Shown: positions 55,548 to 64,000, numbered from the stretch's first letter. The stretch: DNA of 64,000 nt from Gemmatimonadales bacterium (GCA_019637315.1 JAHBVU010000001.1:186001-250000); one strand, 5' to 3'. Program-made: numbers and translations. The notes: generated by a model not told the origin, from the letters alone.

Positions 55548-56657
55548 TTACGGGACCACGCCCTCGGCCGTTTCGCGAATCAGATGGTCCACGACGGCAT
55601 TGATGCCGCCGCCGGCATCGAACACCGCCAGCTGCCGGTCGGCGCTGGTACCCTCGTCGAGAATCCGGTAGGCATACTCGACTTCCTTACGACTGCCCAG
55701 CTCGTCGATCACGTCTCCGATGAACCATTCGATCAGTTCACGAATCAGCTCACGGGCAGGCAGCTCCTTACCCTTGCCGAAGTCGATCATTTTGCCATCG
55801 AGACCGTAGCGGCAGGCCCGCCACTTGTTCTCCTCGATGAACGCTGCAGGATACTGACGCCAGCTGAGGTTGTCGCGGCGTAGCTTCCACACTTTGGCGA
55901 CGATGGCCTGGAAAATGGCCGCGACGCAAACCGCCTCCTCGACTCGGGTGCAGACATCGCAGATCCGCATCTCGAGCGTGGGGTAGCTCCAGCTCGGCCG
56001 CACGTCCCACCAGAGCTTCGACGCGTTCGGAATGCTGCCGGTGCCGACCAGCGTGTTGACCACGGACTCGAACTCACCCCACGAGGTCAGACTGCGGGGA
56101 ATCCCGGTCCTCGGAAAGCTGCGGAAGATGATGCTCCGGTATGATTTGAGGCCGGTGCGTCGGCCCAACCAAAAGGGTGAACTGGTCGAGAGACACAACA
56201 AGTGCGGCATCATGTAGCGCGCCGCATTCATGGCCTCGATCCGAAACTCGGGGTCCTCGATCCCGACGTGAACATGGGTTCCGAAGACCAGCAGGCGCTG
56301 CGCGAGCTCCTGGAGGTCCTGCTTGACACCCATGTACCGGTCCATTGGCGTGATTTCCTGGTCGAGCCAGTTCGAGAAGGGATGACTCCCGGCGGCAGCC
56401 ACCTTGAGCCCCCGCCGAGCAGCAAGGTCGATCACCATCCGCCGCAGCCGGATCAGCTCCTGCTTGGCCTCGGCCGGAGTGTGGCAAACCTTGGTGCCGA
56501 CCTCGACCATCGACTGGTGAAGTTCCGGCTTGATCTCACCGAGGATGACCGATTCTTCGGTCAGGATCTCGGTGATGTACGAGCGGAGCTCTCGCGTCTC
56601 GGGGTCGATGATCTGGTATTCCTCTTCGATGCCGACGGTCAGGCTGGGCGCTTTCAT
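55548..56657 (-). CDS. GCS2-family carboxylate-amine ligase (YbdK-like)
   Basis: 369 residues from ATG 56657. It has the glutamate-cysteine ligase 2 hallmarks GIEEEYQIIDP, FGTHVHVGIEDP, LSTSSPFWLGRRTG, RPSWSYPTLEMRICD and ENKWRACRYGLDGK. Members activate a carboxylate with ATP and join it to an amine; YbdK itself is only weakly active with glutamate and cysteine. It is 22 nt downstream of the circularly permuted ATP-grasp gene and so clearly in its operon. Free glutathione synthesis is less likely than a dedicated metabolite, given two further ligases upstream. Confidence 0.93.
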   Translation of the reverse strand: MKAPSLTVGIEEEYQIIDPETRELRSYITEILTEESVILGEIKPELHQSMVEVGTKVCHTPAEAKQELIRLRRMVIDLAARRGLKVAAAGSHPFSNWLDQEITPMDRYMGVKQDLQELAQRLLVFGTHVHVGIEDPEFRIEAMNAARYMMPHLLCLSTSSPFWLGRRTGLKSYRSIIFRSFPRTGIPRSLTSWGEFESVVNTLVGTGSIPNASKLWWDVRPSWSYPTLEMRICDVCTRVEEAVCVAAIFQAIVAKVWKLRRDNLSWRQYPAAFIEENKWRACRYGLDGKMIDFGKGKELPARELIRELIEWFIGDVIDELGSRKEVEYAYRILDEGTSADRQLAVFDAGGGINAVVDHLIRETAEGVVP

Positions 56658-56679
56658 ACGTCGATTGCTCGGCAGAGGT

Positions 56680-58029
56680 TCAGCTGCGTGGGTCGACGAC
56701 GAAGGTGGGCACGGTCGAGCCGCCCCCTGCCGTGACGTTGACGAGGGATGCAGACGAAATGCGGGACAGGCAACCGTCGACCACGGCGCCATCGAAGCAA
56801 TACGGAGCGGTGTCGGTGATCCGGTCGGCGTACACGACGCTGCCGTCGACGTAGGTCGGGTACGGCTCGGATGGCAGCTCGATGCGCTGCTGCACGATGT
56901 AGGGGTGCTCGAGCGCCCGCTGGATGGTGGCCTGCCACACCTCGGGCGTTGCCTCCCAGCCCAGCATCACGCCGGCCCCGCCATAGTCGTCGTTCGGCTT
57001 GAGCACCAACTCATCCTTGCGGGCGGCAATGTGCGGCACCAGGTCGACCGTCTTACCCTCATGTCGCGTGGTGCGTTCCTCGACCATCCGGGTCCACGGC
57101 ACGTGCGTCGCGATCGCCTCTTGCTGAGCAGCTGTGAAGAGGTGCCCGTTGCGCTCGTCGGACAGCACCGCCAGGCTGGCCTTCTTGTGGAGGATCTTGC
57201 AGCGAAACGGGTTGACCATGCAGACCGCGCGGTCGCGCACCGCCCGGACGATCGGGTGCTCGAGGCCGCCTCGCTCGACCAGTTCGGTGATCAGGATCCG
57301 CTTGTAGATCAGGTCGATCGCGACGCCGTCGACATACAGCCGCCCGTCCCGATACTCGCAGTGTCGCGGATCGCCGATGATGCAGGTGTAGCCCAATGAC
57401 GAGAAATAGTCCTGAAAGAGCAGAAACTCGCTCATCGTCGGAACCTCGCTCCAGTCGAGAATCCCGATGGTCGGCTTGGCCCAGTTGCCGGCGTACTGCT
57501 GGTAGGCGTCGAGCAGCGAGTGGAGCGTGTTGGGGCGGGCCGGCAACGGCGTCAGCGCAAACCGGTGTCGGAAGCTCCGCACGACGGGCAGCGCCAGGAA
57601 CAGCTTCGTCAGCGCGTCGTTGTATGCCGGGCCGGCCGGGCATTCGCCGTTGTACTCGGTAACCCGGAGCACACCGTCCCCGGGTGAGAAGAAGGCATCG
57701 AGCCGGGTGAGCGGCGTGGCATTGATGCCTGGGTCCTCGAGCGCCAGGGTTCGCTCCCACGGCTCCAGGCGGAACTGATCGAGCACGCGGGGGTCGACGA
57801 TGGCGGCATCGAGCGCGGTTTGCAGCGCGCCAAGCAGGATGGGAACTCGTGATGTTATCACGGCATGCTGGGCCCGGCTCAAGAAACGCGGCCGAATCAC
57901 GCTGCAGAGTGCCCGGTCTCCGAAGAAGAGACCCCGCTTGCGCAGTTCCTCGCGCAGCCACTCCCCCGACTCGGCGGCGAGTCCTGGCGTCAGCGCGTCA
58001 TGCCACGCCGCGATGGCCGCTCCGGTCAT
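56680..58029 (-). CDS. Circularly permuted ATP-grasp ligase-like protein
   Basis: 449 residues from ATG 58029, whose ATGA overlaps the stop of the upstream ATP-grasp gene. The segment TEYNGECPAGPAYNDAL occurs before the nucleotide-binding part, and VNPFRCKILHKKASLAVLSDE and ELVLKPNDDYGGAGVML come after it. This order is characteristic of circularly permuted ATP-grasp proteins (glutathionylspermidine-synthase-like and COG2308-like groups). It probably makes a peptide-type amide bond. There is no amidase domain. The acceptor and donor are unknown. Confidence 0.85.
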   Translation of the reverse strand: MTGAAIAAWHDALTPGLAAESGEWLREELRKRGLFFGDRALCSVIRPRFLSRAQHAVITSRVPILLGALQTALDAAIVDPRVLDQFRLEPWERTLALEDPGINATPLTRLDAFFSPGDGVLRVTEYNGECPAGPAYNDALTKLFLALPVVRSFRHRFALTPLPARPNTLHSLLDAYQQYAGNWAKPTIGILDWSEVPTMSEFLLFQDYFSSLGYTCIIGDPRHCEYRDGRLYVDGVAIDLIYKRILITELVERGGLEHPIVRAVRDRAVCMVNPFRCKILHKKASLAVLSDERNGHLFTAAQQEAIATHVPWTRMVEERTTRHEGKTVDLVPHIAARKDELVLKPNDDYGGAGVMLGWEATPEVWQATIQRALEHPYIVQQRIELPSEPYPTYVDGSVVYADRITDTAPYCFDGAVVDGCLSRISSASLVNVTAGGGSTVPTFVVDPRS

Positions 58030-58982
58030 CGCGGGCCGGGACGGACCGGGCGTCCTTGCAGAAACTGCTCCCAGCTTGGCCGCCCTGGCGGGCTCGGCGT
58101 CTTGGCGAGCCGAATGGTCAGGTCCGCCATGGCGCTCACGACCCACTCGAAGTGCTTCGGCGTGAGGGAGTAGATGTCCATGTCCGGCGCCGGGTTCATG
58201 AAGTCGATGGCGTAGGGAATCCCATCCCGGAGGGCCCATTCCATCGAGTTCATGTCATAGCCGAGCGCGCGAACCAGCCGGAGTGAGTCGGCCACGACAC
58301 GATCGTGCACCGGCTGCGTCAGGAAATCGAGCTCCTGGTGATACTTGCGCTCCTTGGGGTCGTACTTGATCGGGTAGATCACTTCCTGACCGATAGCCAG
58401 GCATCGCACGAACTCGTCCCATTCGATGAACTCCTGCACGATCATGGTCAACAGGCCCGAGCGATCGTAGTGGTACAGCAATTCTTCCAAGCTGCGACAG
58501 ACGTAGACATCCCGCCACCCGCCGCCGTGGGCATCCTTGAGCACGCAGGGCAGCCCGACGTAATCGACGATGGCGTGCCAATCGAGAGGGAAGGCCAGGT
58601 TACGCAGGCTCTCGGTGTGCACGATCCCGGGCACATACTCCTTGTTCGGCAGCACGACCGTCTTCGGGCTGGCGAGGCCGAGCGATGTTGCCAGGCTGGC
58701 GCCGAAGAACTTGTCGTCGGCGGTCCACATGAACGGATTGTTGATGACGGTGACGCCTTGGAGCACAGCGTACTTGAGAAAGGTCCGGTAGAACGGCACT
58801 TCGTGTGAAATCCGGTCGATGATGACCTGGTAGGGCACCGGGCCGTCCATTCGAGGGGCATCGAGCGTGACGAACTCGGCCACCACGCCCTGGTCCCGAT
58901 TGTTGACTTCCTCGATGAAGGCCGGTGGCCAGCTCCATTCACGACCGACGATCAGGCCGATTTTCTTGACGTCAGACGCCAT
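58026..58982 (-). CDS. ATP-grasp ligase (RimK/GshB-like)
   Basis: 318 residues from ATG 58982. The N-terminal pre-ATP-grasp domain (KKIGLIVGREWSWPPAF, IDRISHEVPFYRTFLKYA) leads into NNPFMWTADDKFFGASLA, VGLPCVLKDAHGGGW (ATP lysine and glycine loop) and the Mg-binding AIDFMNPAPDMD. It should form an acyl-phosphate and then an amide. The conserved D-R-x-x-H-x-x-P-F-Y-R box is typical of a group found next to GCS2 and permuted ATP-grasp genes. It is separated from the esterase gene by 110 nt that contain a possible promoter. Confidence 0.88.
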   Translation of the reverse strand: MASDVKKIGLIVGREWSWPPAFIEEVNNRDQGVVAEFVTLDAPRMDGPVPYQVIIDRISHEVPFYRTFLKYAVLQGVTVINNPFMWTADDKFFGASLATSLGLASPKTVVLPNKEYVPGIVHTESLRNLAFPLDWHAIVDYVGLPCVLKDAHGGGWRDVYVCRSLEELLYHYDRSGLLTMIVQEFIEWDEFVRCLAIGQEVIYPIKYDPKERKYHQELDFLTQPVHDRVVADSLRLVRALGYDMNSMEWALRDGIPYAIDFMNPAPDMDIYSLTPKHFEWVVSAMADLTIRLAKTPSPPGRPSWEQFLQGRPVRPGPR

Positions 58983-59021
58983 AACGTAGTGTTTCCCGTT
59001 GAGCGAGAGCAGGTTGACGCG

Positions 59022-59050
59022 AATGTACGCTGTGTTCAGTCGGTCGGTAA
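59022..59050 (-). promoter_or_regulatory. Possible internal promoter before the ATP-grasp gene
   Basis: On the minus strand TTACCG (59050-59045), a 17-nt spacer and TACATT (59027-59022) lie 40 nt upstream of the ATP-grasp ATG. The match to consensus is moderate. Confidence 0.35.
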
Positions 59051-59092
59051 GACAGGCGTTCTGCCGGACGCATAACCGGTTGCTACCGTAGG

Positions 59093-59908
59093 CTACTCGC
59101 TCTCGAGCAGGAACGACAGGGCTTGGCGCACCCGGATGCCCCAAGTGGCCTCGTTGTGCCGGCCGGCCGCGTCCTCGACGTAGGCAAACTCGGTCTCCGA
59201 CATCGACCCGCGCTCTGAAATCAGATCCCGCAGCCGACGGACGTCGGCAATGGCCGACTCCGGCTCGTTGAGACCGATGTCGAGATACAGGCGACCGACG
59301 GCCAGGTTCGCATTCTCCTCGACATAGCGAAAAATCGCCCGGTTGGCAAACCAGAGCGACGGGCTCAGCACCGCACCACCCCCAAACACGTCGGCGTACC
59401 GGTAAAGCGCGTACAGGCTGATCAGGCCGCCCATCGATGACCCGGCAATGAAGGTCTCCGGGCGCGCCGGCCGGGTGCGGAAGCAGCGGTCGACCATCGG
59501 TTTGACCGTCTCGGCAATGAAGGCGAGGTACCGGTCGCCGGCGCCGCCGCCTCGGCCGGGGTGCTGAAACGGGCTGTACTCGTCGAGCCGATGCTTGCCC
59601 GTGTTGGCAATCCCGATCACGATGGCCTCGGTCCCTTCCCGGCTCAGCTCGGCAAGGGTCTGGCTGAGTCGCCAGTCGCCGGCGTAGCTGGTGGCCGGGT
59701 CGAACAGGTTCTGGCCGTCCTGCATGTAGACGACCGGGTACGACCGATCGGGCTCCTGGTGATAGGACAGCGGCAGCGCGGCAACCACGTCACGGTAGTT
59801 TCGCAGCCCGGGGCTCAGCACCTGACGGCGAATCACGAGGGGAACCCCCTCCGGCTCCTCGGTCGAATAGGGTTCCCAGGGCGTGCTGTCGATCGTGGAC
59901 AGTGTCAT
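59093..59908 (-). CDS. Esterase of the Fes/antigen-85-like family
   Basis: 271 residues and no signal peptide. It is an alpha/beta-hydrolase with VVYMQDGQNLFDP near the N-terminus, nucleophile Ser in AGSSMGGLISLYALY and AVLSPSLWFANRAIF after it. The C-terminal His is in AGRHNEATWG. Relatives cleave enterochelin or other carboxylic esters, or act as acyltransferases. As the first gene of the amidoligase cluster it may hydrolyse an ester precursor or release the product. The ATP-grasp gene follows after 110 nt. Confidence 0.9.
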   Translation of the reverse strand: MTLSTIDSTPWEPYSTEEPEGVPLVIRRQVLSPGLRNYRDVVAALPLSYHQEPDRSYPVVYMQDGQNLFDPATSYAGDWRLSQTLAELSREGTEAIVIGIANTGKHRLDEYSPFQHPGRGGGAGDRYLAFIAETVKPMVDRCFRTRPARPETFIAGSSMGGLISLYALYRYADVFGGGAVLSPSLWFANRAIFRYVEENANLAVGRLYLDIGLNEPESAIADVRRLRDLISERGSMSETEFAYVEDAAGRHNEATWGIRVRQALSFLLESE

Positions 59909-59962
59909 GGCGGTATGCTGGCGGTCGCCTGATGCGGAGCAGTCGGCGGAGCCGGTCCTCGT

Positions 59963-61156
59963 CTACCGGGAAAGGGCGGCACGGACCACACGCACGCGAC
60001 TTTCGGCCGGGGAGGGGCCGGGGTCGGCCCAGGTCAGATAGAGGTTGTCGCCCGCCAATGCCGTACGGGCAAATCCGGCGCGGCGACCGCGATCGGTCGT
60101 CGCTAGGCTGGACGAGGGCTCGACCCGGCCGCTGGCGTCGACGCGACGCAGGCGCCAGGTGGCAAGGCTGTCGCCGTCTTCGAGCCAGACGGCCACCGCG
60201 CGGGCCGGCGCGGTGAGCTGCAAGTAAACCCGGCCGAGTGGCTTGCCGTCGTCGAGGGTGAGGGGCGGGCCGAAGCTGGCCCCGCCATCGCCTGAAAAGG
60301 CAAGTCGGACCCGGGGCGTCTCGTTGGCACCGGTGTACCAGGCGACCGCCACGCCCTCACGGTCCGCAGCAATCGAGGGCCCGTTGACAGGACAGGCACG
60401 GATGACCCATCCATCGTCCGCGACGGAGATCGGTGCGGACCAGGCGCCGTTGACCTCGCGGACCACCGCGATGTCGCGAACCTCGGTCTCGGATCGATCG
60501 CGATACGCAACGACGAGACCACCGGCTGCCCGGGCCATCGTGACCTGACAGCATTCGCAGGTCCGCGGGTCGAGCACCTGCTCGTTGATGGGGAGTCCTG
60601 CTGCGGTGAAGGTCGCATGCCGAACCGTCATGGACCCGCCGGAATCGACCATCCTGCCGCCGTCGAGCCAGGCGACGGCCACTCCGCCGGCCGAGTCCGG
60701 GACCATGGCGACAAAGCCGTGCTCGGTCGGGCTGAGATCCTGGTGCGCGACTACCGGGGTCGACCAGGTCTGTCCGCGATTCTCCGATCGGGTCAGCATG
60801 ACGTGATAGGCGTAGGCCGAATTGCCGGCCTTTTCGAGCCAGTGGACGACCCAGGCGCCGGTGCTGGTTTCGACCGCCGAGGGAAAGTCGGCCCAATTGA
60901 CAAAGAATGGTCGATGCGAAGCAACCGTGAGTGGCTGCGACCAACTCTCCTGGTCGCGGCGGGCAATCTGCAGGGCAAAGGCGGTGTCGCCGCGGGGCTC
61001 GAACCAGGTCAGCAGCAGCCCGCCGTCAGCGGTCGGCGCCAGGAAGGGTGTTCGGCTGCCTGGCGGTCCGGTCCAATCGTCCACCGGTGTGAGGTTGGAC
61101 GCCGCCGGAGCGCAGGCAGCAACGGCGGCGGCAAGCAGGACCGTGAGGGAACGCAT
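59963..61156 (-). CDS. BNR-repeat (sialidase-fold) lipoprotein
   Basis: 397 residues from ATG 61156 with a lipoprotein signal (LLAAAVAAC). The frame is open to 61360, but only the shorter form has this signal. Asp-box-like repeats (SENRGQTWSTPVV, SGDGGASFGPPL) mark a six-bladed sialidase-type propeller. The arginine triad of true sialidases is not evident, so catalytic activity is doubtful. A CECC motif (DPRTCECCQVTMA) is unusual and might bind metal. It lies 54 nt upstream of the esterase gene on the same strand. Confidence 0.83.
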   Translation of the reverse strand: MRSLTVLLAAAVAACAPAASNLTPVDDWTGPPGSRTPFLAPTADGGLLLTWFEPRGDTAFALQIARRDQESWSQPLTVASHRPFFVNWADFPSAVETSTGAWVVHWLEKAGNSAYAYHVMLTRSENRGQTWSTPVVAHQDLSPTEHGFVAMVPDSAGGVAVAWLDGGRMVDSGGSMTVRHATFTAAGLPINEQVLDPRTCECCQVTMARAAGGLVVAYRDRSETEVRDIAVVREVNGAWSAPISVADDGWVIRACPVNGPSIAADREGVAVAWYTGANETPRVRLAFSGDGGASFGPPLTLDDGKPLGRVYLQLTAPARAVAVWLEDGDSLATWRLRRVDASGRVEPSSSLATTDRGRRAGFARTALAGDNLYLTWADPGPSPAESRVRVVRAALSR

Positions 61157-61395
61157 CCTGGAAATATGGTCCGGGCCGCCTCGGGCCGCTACACGGTCGA
61201 TGTCGGCCGGCCCGCTGATCATCCCAGGGCGATAACGGAAGGGGCCACCCCTGAGGTGACGAGGGACAACACCTCGCCACGTGCTGCATCGAACCCCGTC
61301 GCGCGCGGATCCCGAGTCGGATCGGCGCCATACTCGCCAGCGATGGGGGGGACACAGCACTGTACTGGCCGAAGACGGGCGGGGTCAGAGCTTGG

Positions 61396-61752
61396 TCAGC
61401 TGCCGCCGTTGCGGAAGACGAAGTACGCCGCTGCCACGAGGCAGAGCGCGGCCCACAAGTAATCGAGTTTGAGCGGCTCCCGCATGTAGAAGATCGCAAA
61501 CGGCACGAACACGCCGAGGGTGATGACCTCCTGGAGGATCTTGAGCTGGCCAAGGTTCATCGCGGTGTAGCCGATCCGGTTGGCCGGCACCTGGAGCAGG
61601 TACTCGAGCAACGCGATGCCCCAACTCACGAGGGCGGCGATATACCAGGGCCGCTGGTTCATGTTCCGGAGATGTGCGTACCAGGCGAACGTCATGAAGA
61701 CGTTCGAGAGGATCAGCAGGCCGGTGGCCCGTGCGATCACAGGGATATTCAT
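61396..61752 (-). CDS. DUF486 / DMT-like membrane protein
   Basis: 118 residues with four helices: LLILSNVFMTFAWYAHL, YIAALVSWGIALLEYLL, QEVITLGVFVPFAIFYM and LWAALCLVAAAYFVF. The segments NVFMTFAWYAHL and QVPANRIGY are diagnostic of DUF486, a small group related to the drug/metabolite transporter superfamily. Its role is unknown. It starts 21 nt after the nitronate monooxygenase stop and is probably co-transcribed with it. Confidence 0.9.
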   Translation of the reverse strand: MNIPVIARATGLLILSNVFMTFAWYAHLRNMNQRPWYIAALVSWGIALLEYLLQVPANRIGYTAMNLGQLKILQEVITLGVFVPFAIFYMREPLKLDYLWAALCLVAAAYFVFRNGGS

Positions 61753-61773
61753 AGATGGTTGAGATGGTTGGTG

Positions 61774-62769
61774 TCAGCCGTGTTCCGCGGAACGGGCAAA
61801 ATCCGCAAAGATGTCGGCTACGGGCTGGATCCGGTCGATGGTGGCGACACTTTGGCCCGCCTGCCAGACGGCGCGGGCGGGATCGTCGGCGCGGGCCTCG
61901 CCGGCAATCGAGGTCTTCTTGAGCTGGTAGAACCCGCGCAGGCCGTACCAGGCGCGGATCCATTTTTTGGTCCGTCGACCCCGGAACAGTCGGCGCGCAA
62001 TCGGGCCGATCCTGGTGCCGATCCGCTCGATATAGGGGGTGCGGATGACCGCGACCGGGACTCCGCTCAGTCGCTCGGTGTGAACGATGTCGTCTTCCCG
62101 GGCGGCGACGATCGCTGCCTTGTAGGCATCGCTTGCCGTGCACTCGGGCGTCGCAATCAGGCGCGTGCCGAGCTGGACGCCGGCGTATCCTATCCGGAGC
62201 GCGGCGGCGAACTCGGCCCCGGAACCGATGCCCCCGGCGCAGACCACCGGCAACCCGAGATCCTGCAACTCAGCCAGCAGTGCTTCGGGTGAGCGCTCGC
62301 CCGAGTGACCCCCGGCCCGCCGGTTGACGGCAATCAAACCGTGCACCCCGCCGTCACGCCCCTTGAGCGCCCACTTTCGCTCGGTCACATCGTGATAGAC
62401 GACGCCGCCGAACGGGGTCACCGCATCGACCACCCAGCGCGGATTGCCGAGCGACGTGACGAAGAACCGGATGCCTTCTTCCAGGGCGACGTTGACCCAG
62501 GTCACCATCCGCTGATGATAGGCCCGGGACGACGCCTCGATCAGCGCGTTCAGACCAAACGGCTTCGTCGTGAGCTCACGAATGGTGCGGAGCCCCGCCC
62601 GATACTCATGTCGATGAACGTAGGTCAGGGAAATCGGTTGCACGATCCCGATGCCACCGGCCTCGGACACGGCAGCAACCAGTTCGACGTTGCTGCAGGG
62701 ATACATGGCGCCGCCTATGATGGGCAGTGCAATCCCGGCATGCTGAGTCAGCGGTGTCTGGAGAGTCAT
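61774..62769 (-). CDS. Nitronate monooxygenase family FMN enzyme
   Basis: 331 residues of a TIM-barrel flavoprotein. The N-terminus (LPIIGGAMYPCSNVELVAAVSEAGGIGIV) and the FMN-binding VVCAGGIGSGAEFAAALRIGYAGVQLGTRL match nitronate monooxygenase/2-nitropropane dioxygenase. The expected catalytic His is in GHSGERSPE. It oxidises propionate-3-nitronate or related nitroalkanes, or acts on other enols. No nitro-compound genes are adjacent. Confidence 0.92.
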   Translation of the reverse strand: MTLQTPLTQHAGIALPIIGGAMYPCSNVELVAAVSEAGGIGIVQPISLTYVHRHEYRAGLRTIRELTTKPFGLNALIEASSRAYHQRMVTWVNVALEEGIRFFVTSLGNPRWVVDAVTPFGGVVYHDVTERKWALKGRDGGVHGLIAVNRRAGGHSGERSPEALLAELQDLGLPVVCAGGIGSGAEFAAALRIGYAGVQLGTRLIATPECTASDAYKAAIVAAREDDIVHTERLSGVPVAVIRTPYIERIGTRIGPIARRLFRGRRTKKWIRAWYGLRGFYQLKKTSIAGEARADDPARAVWQAGQSVATIDRIQPVADIFADFARSAEHG

Positions 62770-62835
62770 GGACCGACGAAAGCTACCGGGGTCGGCCGCC
62801 GAAGGGATGGCCCCCCCGGGTCCGCTGCCGCGCGC

Positions 62836-64000
62836 TCAGTCGTGGTCGGCGGCCCGGCGGAGGGCAATCCGGACGCCGCCGTTGACCGTCCGACCTTCGA
62901 GCAGGCTCCAGACGTCGGTCGTCCATCGCCCGCCCTCGCCCCGGCTCGGAAGCACCAGCGGGTGCACCCGGGTTTGCCGTACATCGGCCAGGTTCTCGCC
63001 ATCGACGAAGACGCGAACCGATCCGAACTGCCGCTCGGCGAGCAACCCGACCACGAGATAGGGACGACTCTCGCGGCGATACGGGTTCTGGTCGAGGGCC
63101 TGTCGCCCGGTATAGTACAGTTCCAGGCCAACCCGGCTTTTCCCTTCCTCCTCGACGCTGGTCACCAGCCCGACTGCGTGCCGTGGTGTGAGGGGGGTGG
63201 CTCGGCGGAGGCACCCGTTGCTGCCGGGGCCGCACTCGGTGCTCCGCAGATGGGTATAGGTGGCCGTGATGCGAAGGGCTCGGCCGCCATGGTGGTCCGG
63301 TGTCCCGCCAGCGTGCTCGTCCTCGTCCTCGTCCTCGCCGTCGAGCCGGTGAACCAGTCGGACCAGGACCTCGCTGCCCCACACCCGGGTTGGCTCACTC
63401 GCGTTGACGAGCTGCAGCCGCCGGGCGCCGCCGGGCGCGATACCGGGCGCCTCCTCGACCTGGACGGGGTGGCGCACCTGCGAGGCGAACAAGGTTCCGT
63501 TCAACTCGAACCTGCCCAGCGCGGTGGCGACCGGCCCTCCGATATCCAGAGAGAGATTGCGAGCGCGTTCGGCCACGAGACCGCTGGGCAGGAGCAGTGG
63601 CGTCAGACCGGTGACCTCGGTCGTCTCGGTGAAGGGTGTTGGAGCAAACGCGCCGGTTCCACCCGAGAGCCGAGCGGTCCAGCCGGCCCAGCCAGCATGG
63701 TCGGTCGGTCGGCGGAGCAGCAGCGAGATCCGCGGATTGAGGAAGGTTCCGTACACGCTGTGCTGATCGACCCGACCGCTCGCCGAGAGCGCCGTCCACG
63801 GTGCCGGATCCAGATCGACCTGGGCAAACAGCGCAGGGGCGCTATGGGTGTAATCGAACGTGGGAAGACTGCTGGCGCGGTAGGCGTCGCGTTGGAAGGC
63901 TGCTCCAGCGACATAGGTGACCGGCCCTCGCGGGACCGCGACCGCTGCCTCCGCAAAGACGGTGCGATGCCGGTCGTCTTCCCCGATCGTTCCGAAGCGA
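62836..64000 (-). CDS. TonB-dependent receptor, C-terminal part (5' end outside window)
   Basis: The frame stays open to the last base of the window, so only the C-terminal barrel (about 388 residues) is seen. Strand-like segments include APWTALSASGRVDQHSVYGTFLNPRISLLLR, RNLSLDIGGPV, GLELYYTGRQALDQNPYR and VRVFVDGENLADVRQTR, which is the usual penultimate region of such receptors. A Glu/Asp-rich insertion (GEDEDEDEHAG) lies in one extracellular loop. The plug and the substrate are not visible. GTG 63756 is an internal codon, not the start. Confidence 0.87.
   Translation of the reverse strand, partial: RFGTIGEDDRHRTVFAEAAVAVPRGPVTYVAGAAFQRDAYRASSLPTFDYTHSAPALFAQVDLDPAPWTALSASGRVDQHSVYGTFLNPRISLLLRRPTDHAGWAGWTARLSGGTGAFAPTPFTETTEVTGLTPLLLPSGLVAERARNLSLDIGGPVATALGRFELNGTLFASQVRHPVQVEEAPGIAPGGARRLQLVNASEPTRVWGSEVLVRLVHRLDGEDEDEDEHAGGTPDHHGGRALRITATYTHLRSTECGPGSNGCLRRATPLTPRHAVGLVTSVEEEGKSRVGLELYYTGRQALDQNPYRRESRPYLVVGLLAERQFGSVRVFVDGENLADVRQTRVHPLVLPSRGEGGRWTTDVWSLLEGRTVNGGVRIALRRAADHD

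Noticed and set aside
61157-61360. N-terminal extension of the BNR lipoprotein to 61360
   Set aside because: The extension is Arg-rich and would bury the lipoprotein signal that starts at 61156.

Overview
The window is GC-rich and densely coded, with genes on both strands. It looks like a chromosomal segment of a Gemmatimonadota-type (or Acidobacteriota-like) Gram-negative bacterium. The basis is the combination of duplicated-orphan (ADOP/MacB-like) ABC permeases with PadR regulators, transmembrane Ser/Thr kinases with an N-terminal zinc ribbon and C-terminal Sel1 repeats, SusC/SusD and other TonB-dependent receptors, many secreted peptidases, and a TPGN-loop EF-P. No rRNA, tRNA, CRISPR array, phage module or insertion sequence was recognised. 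Taxonomy is inferred from gene content only.

Layout. 1-7.3 kb: the 3' part of a membrane protein, a serine hydrolase, an M1 aminopeptidase and a TonB receptor. 7.3-11.4 kb: two tandem zinc-ribbon/kinase/Sel1 proteins. 11.5-18.2 kb: a frameshifted ADOP permease, efp, and a padR-ADOP permease operon. 18.2-24.1 kb: a small lipoprotein, a conserved unknown, signal peptidase I, a NagX-like acyltransferase, a cupredoxin lipoprotein, and a Cys-rich mini-protein overlapping a beta-propeller gene. 24.3-26.8 kb: an ArsR-methyltransferase/ahcY operon with a promoter-operator. 26.9-31.2 kb: a susC-susD pair with a strong terminator. 31.5-38.5 kb: an amidase, a DUF6265-type protein and two ABC exporters; the second diverges from a PadR gene across a perfect 11-bp inverted repeat. 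38.6-43.6 kb: a metallo-beta-lactamase-fold lipoprotein, a CocE hydrolase and an S9 peptidase, ending at a 36-bp perfect inverted repeat. 43.8-50.9 kb: an unusual bifunctional PBP, a Tat-exported LanC-like protein, a D-aminoacylase-like amidohydrolase and a threonine dehydratase. 51.3-54.6 kb: quinone oxidoreductase, P1 peptidase, CrcB and a small unknown. 54.7-59.9 kb: an amide-ligase cluster (esterase, ATP-grasp, circularly permuted ATP-grasp, GCS2 ligase, C26 gamma-glutamyl hydrolase). 60-64 kb: a BNR-type lipoprotein, a DUF486 protein, nitronate monooxygenase and a partial TonB receptor.

The best candidate for an undescribed system is the 54.7-59.9 kb amidoligase cluster. It has three different ATP-dependent C-N ligase folds, an amide hydrolase and an esterase on one strand. 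Its two ATP-grasp genes overlap by 4 bp. It has the composition of a pathway that builds and trims a small amide- or peptide-linked metabolite. Second is the Tat-signal LanC-like protein with a CCG-type zinc motif, encoded just upstream of a divergent class A PBP. Several regulatory sites are clear enough to test, notably the PadR and ArsR-type operators.
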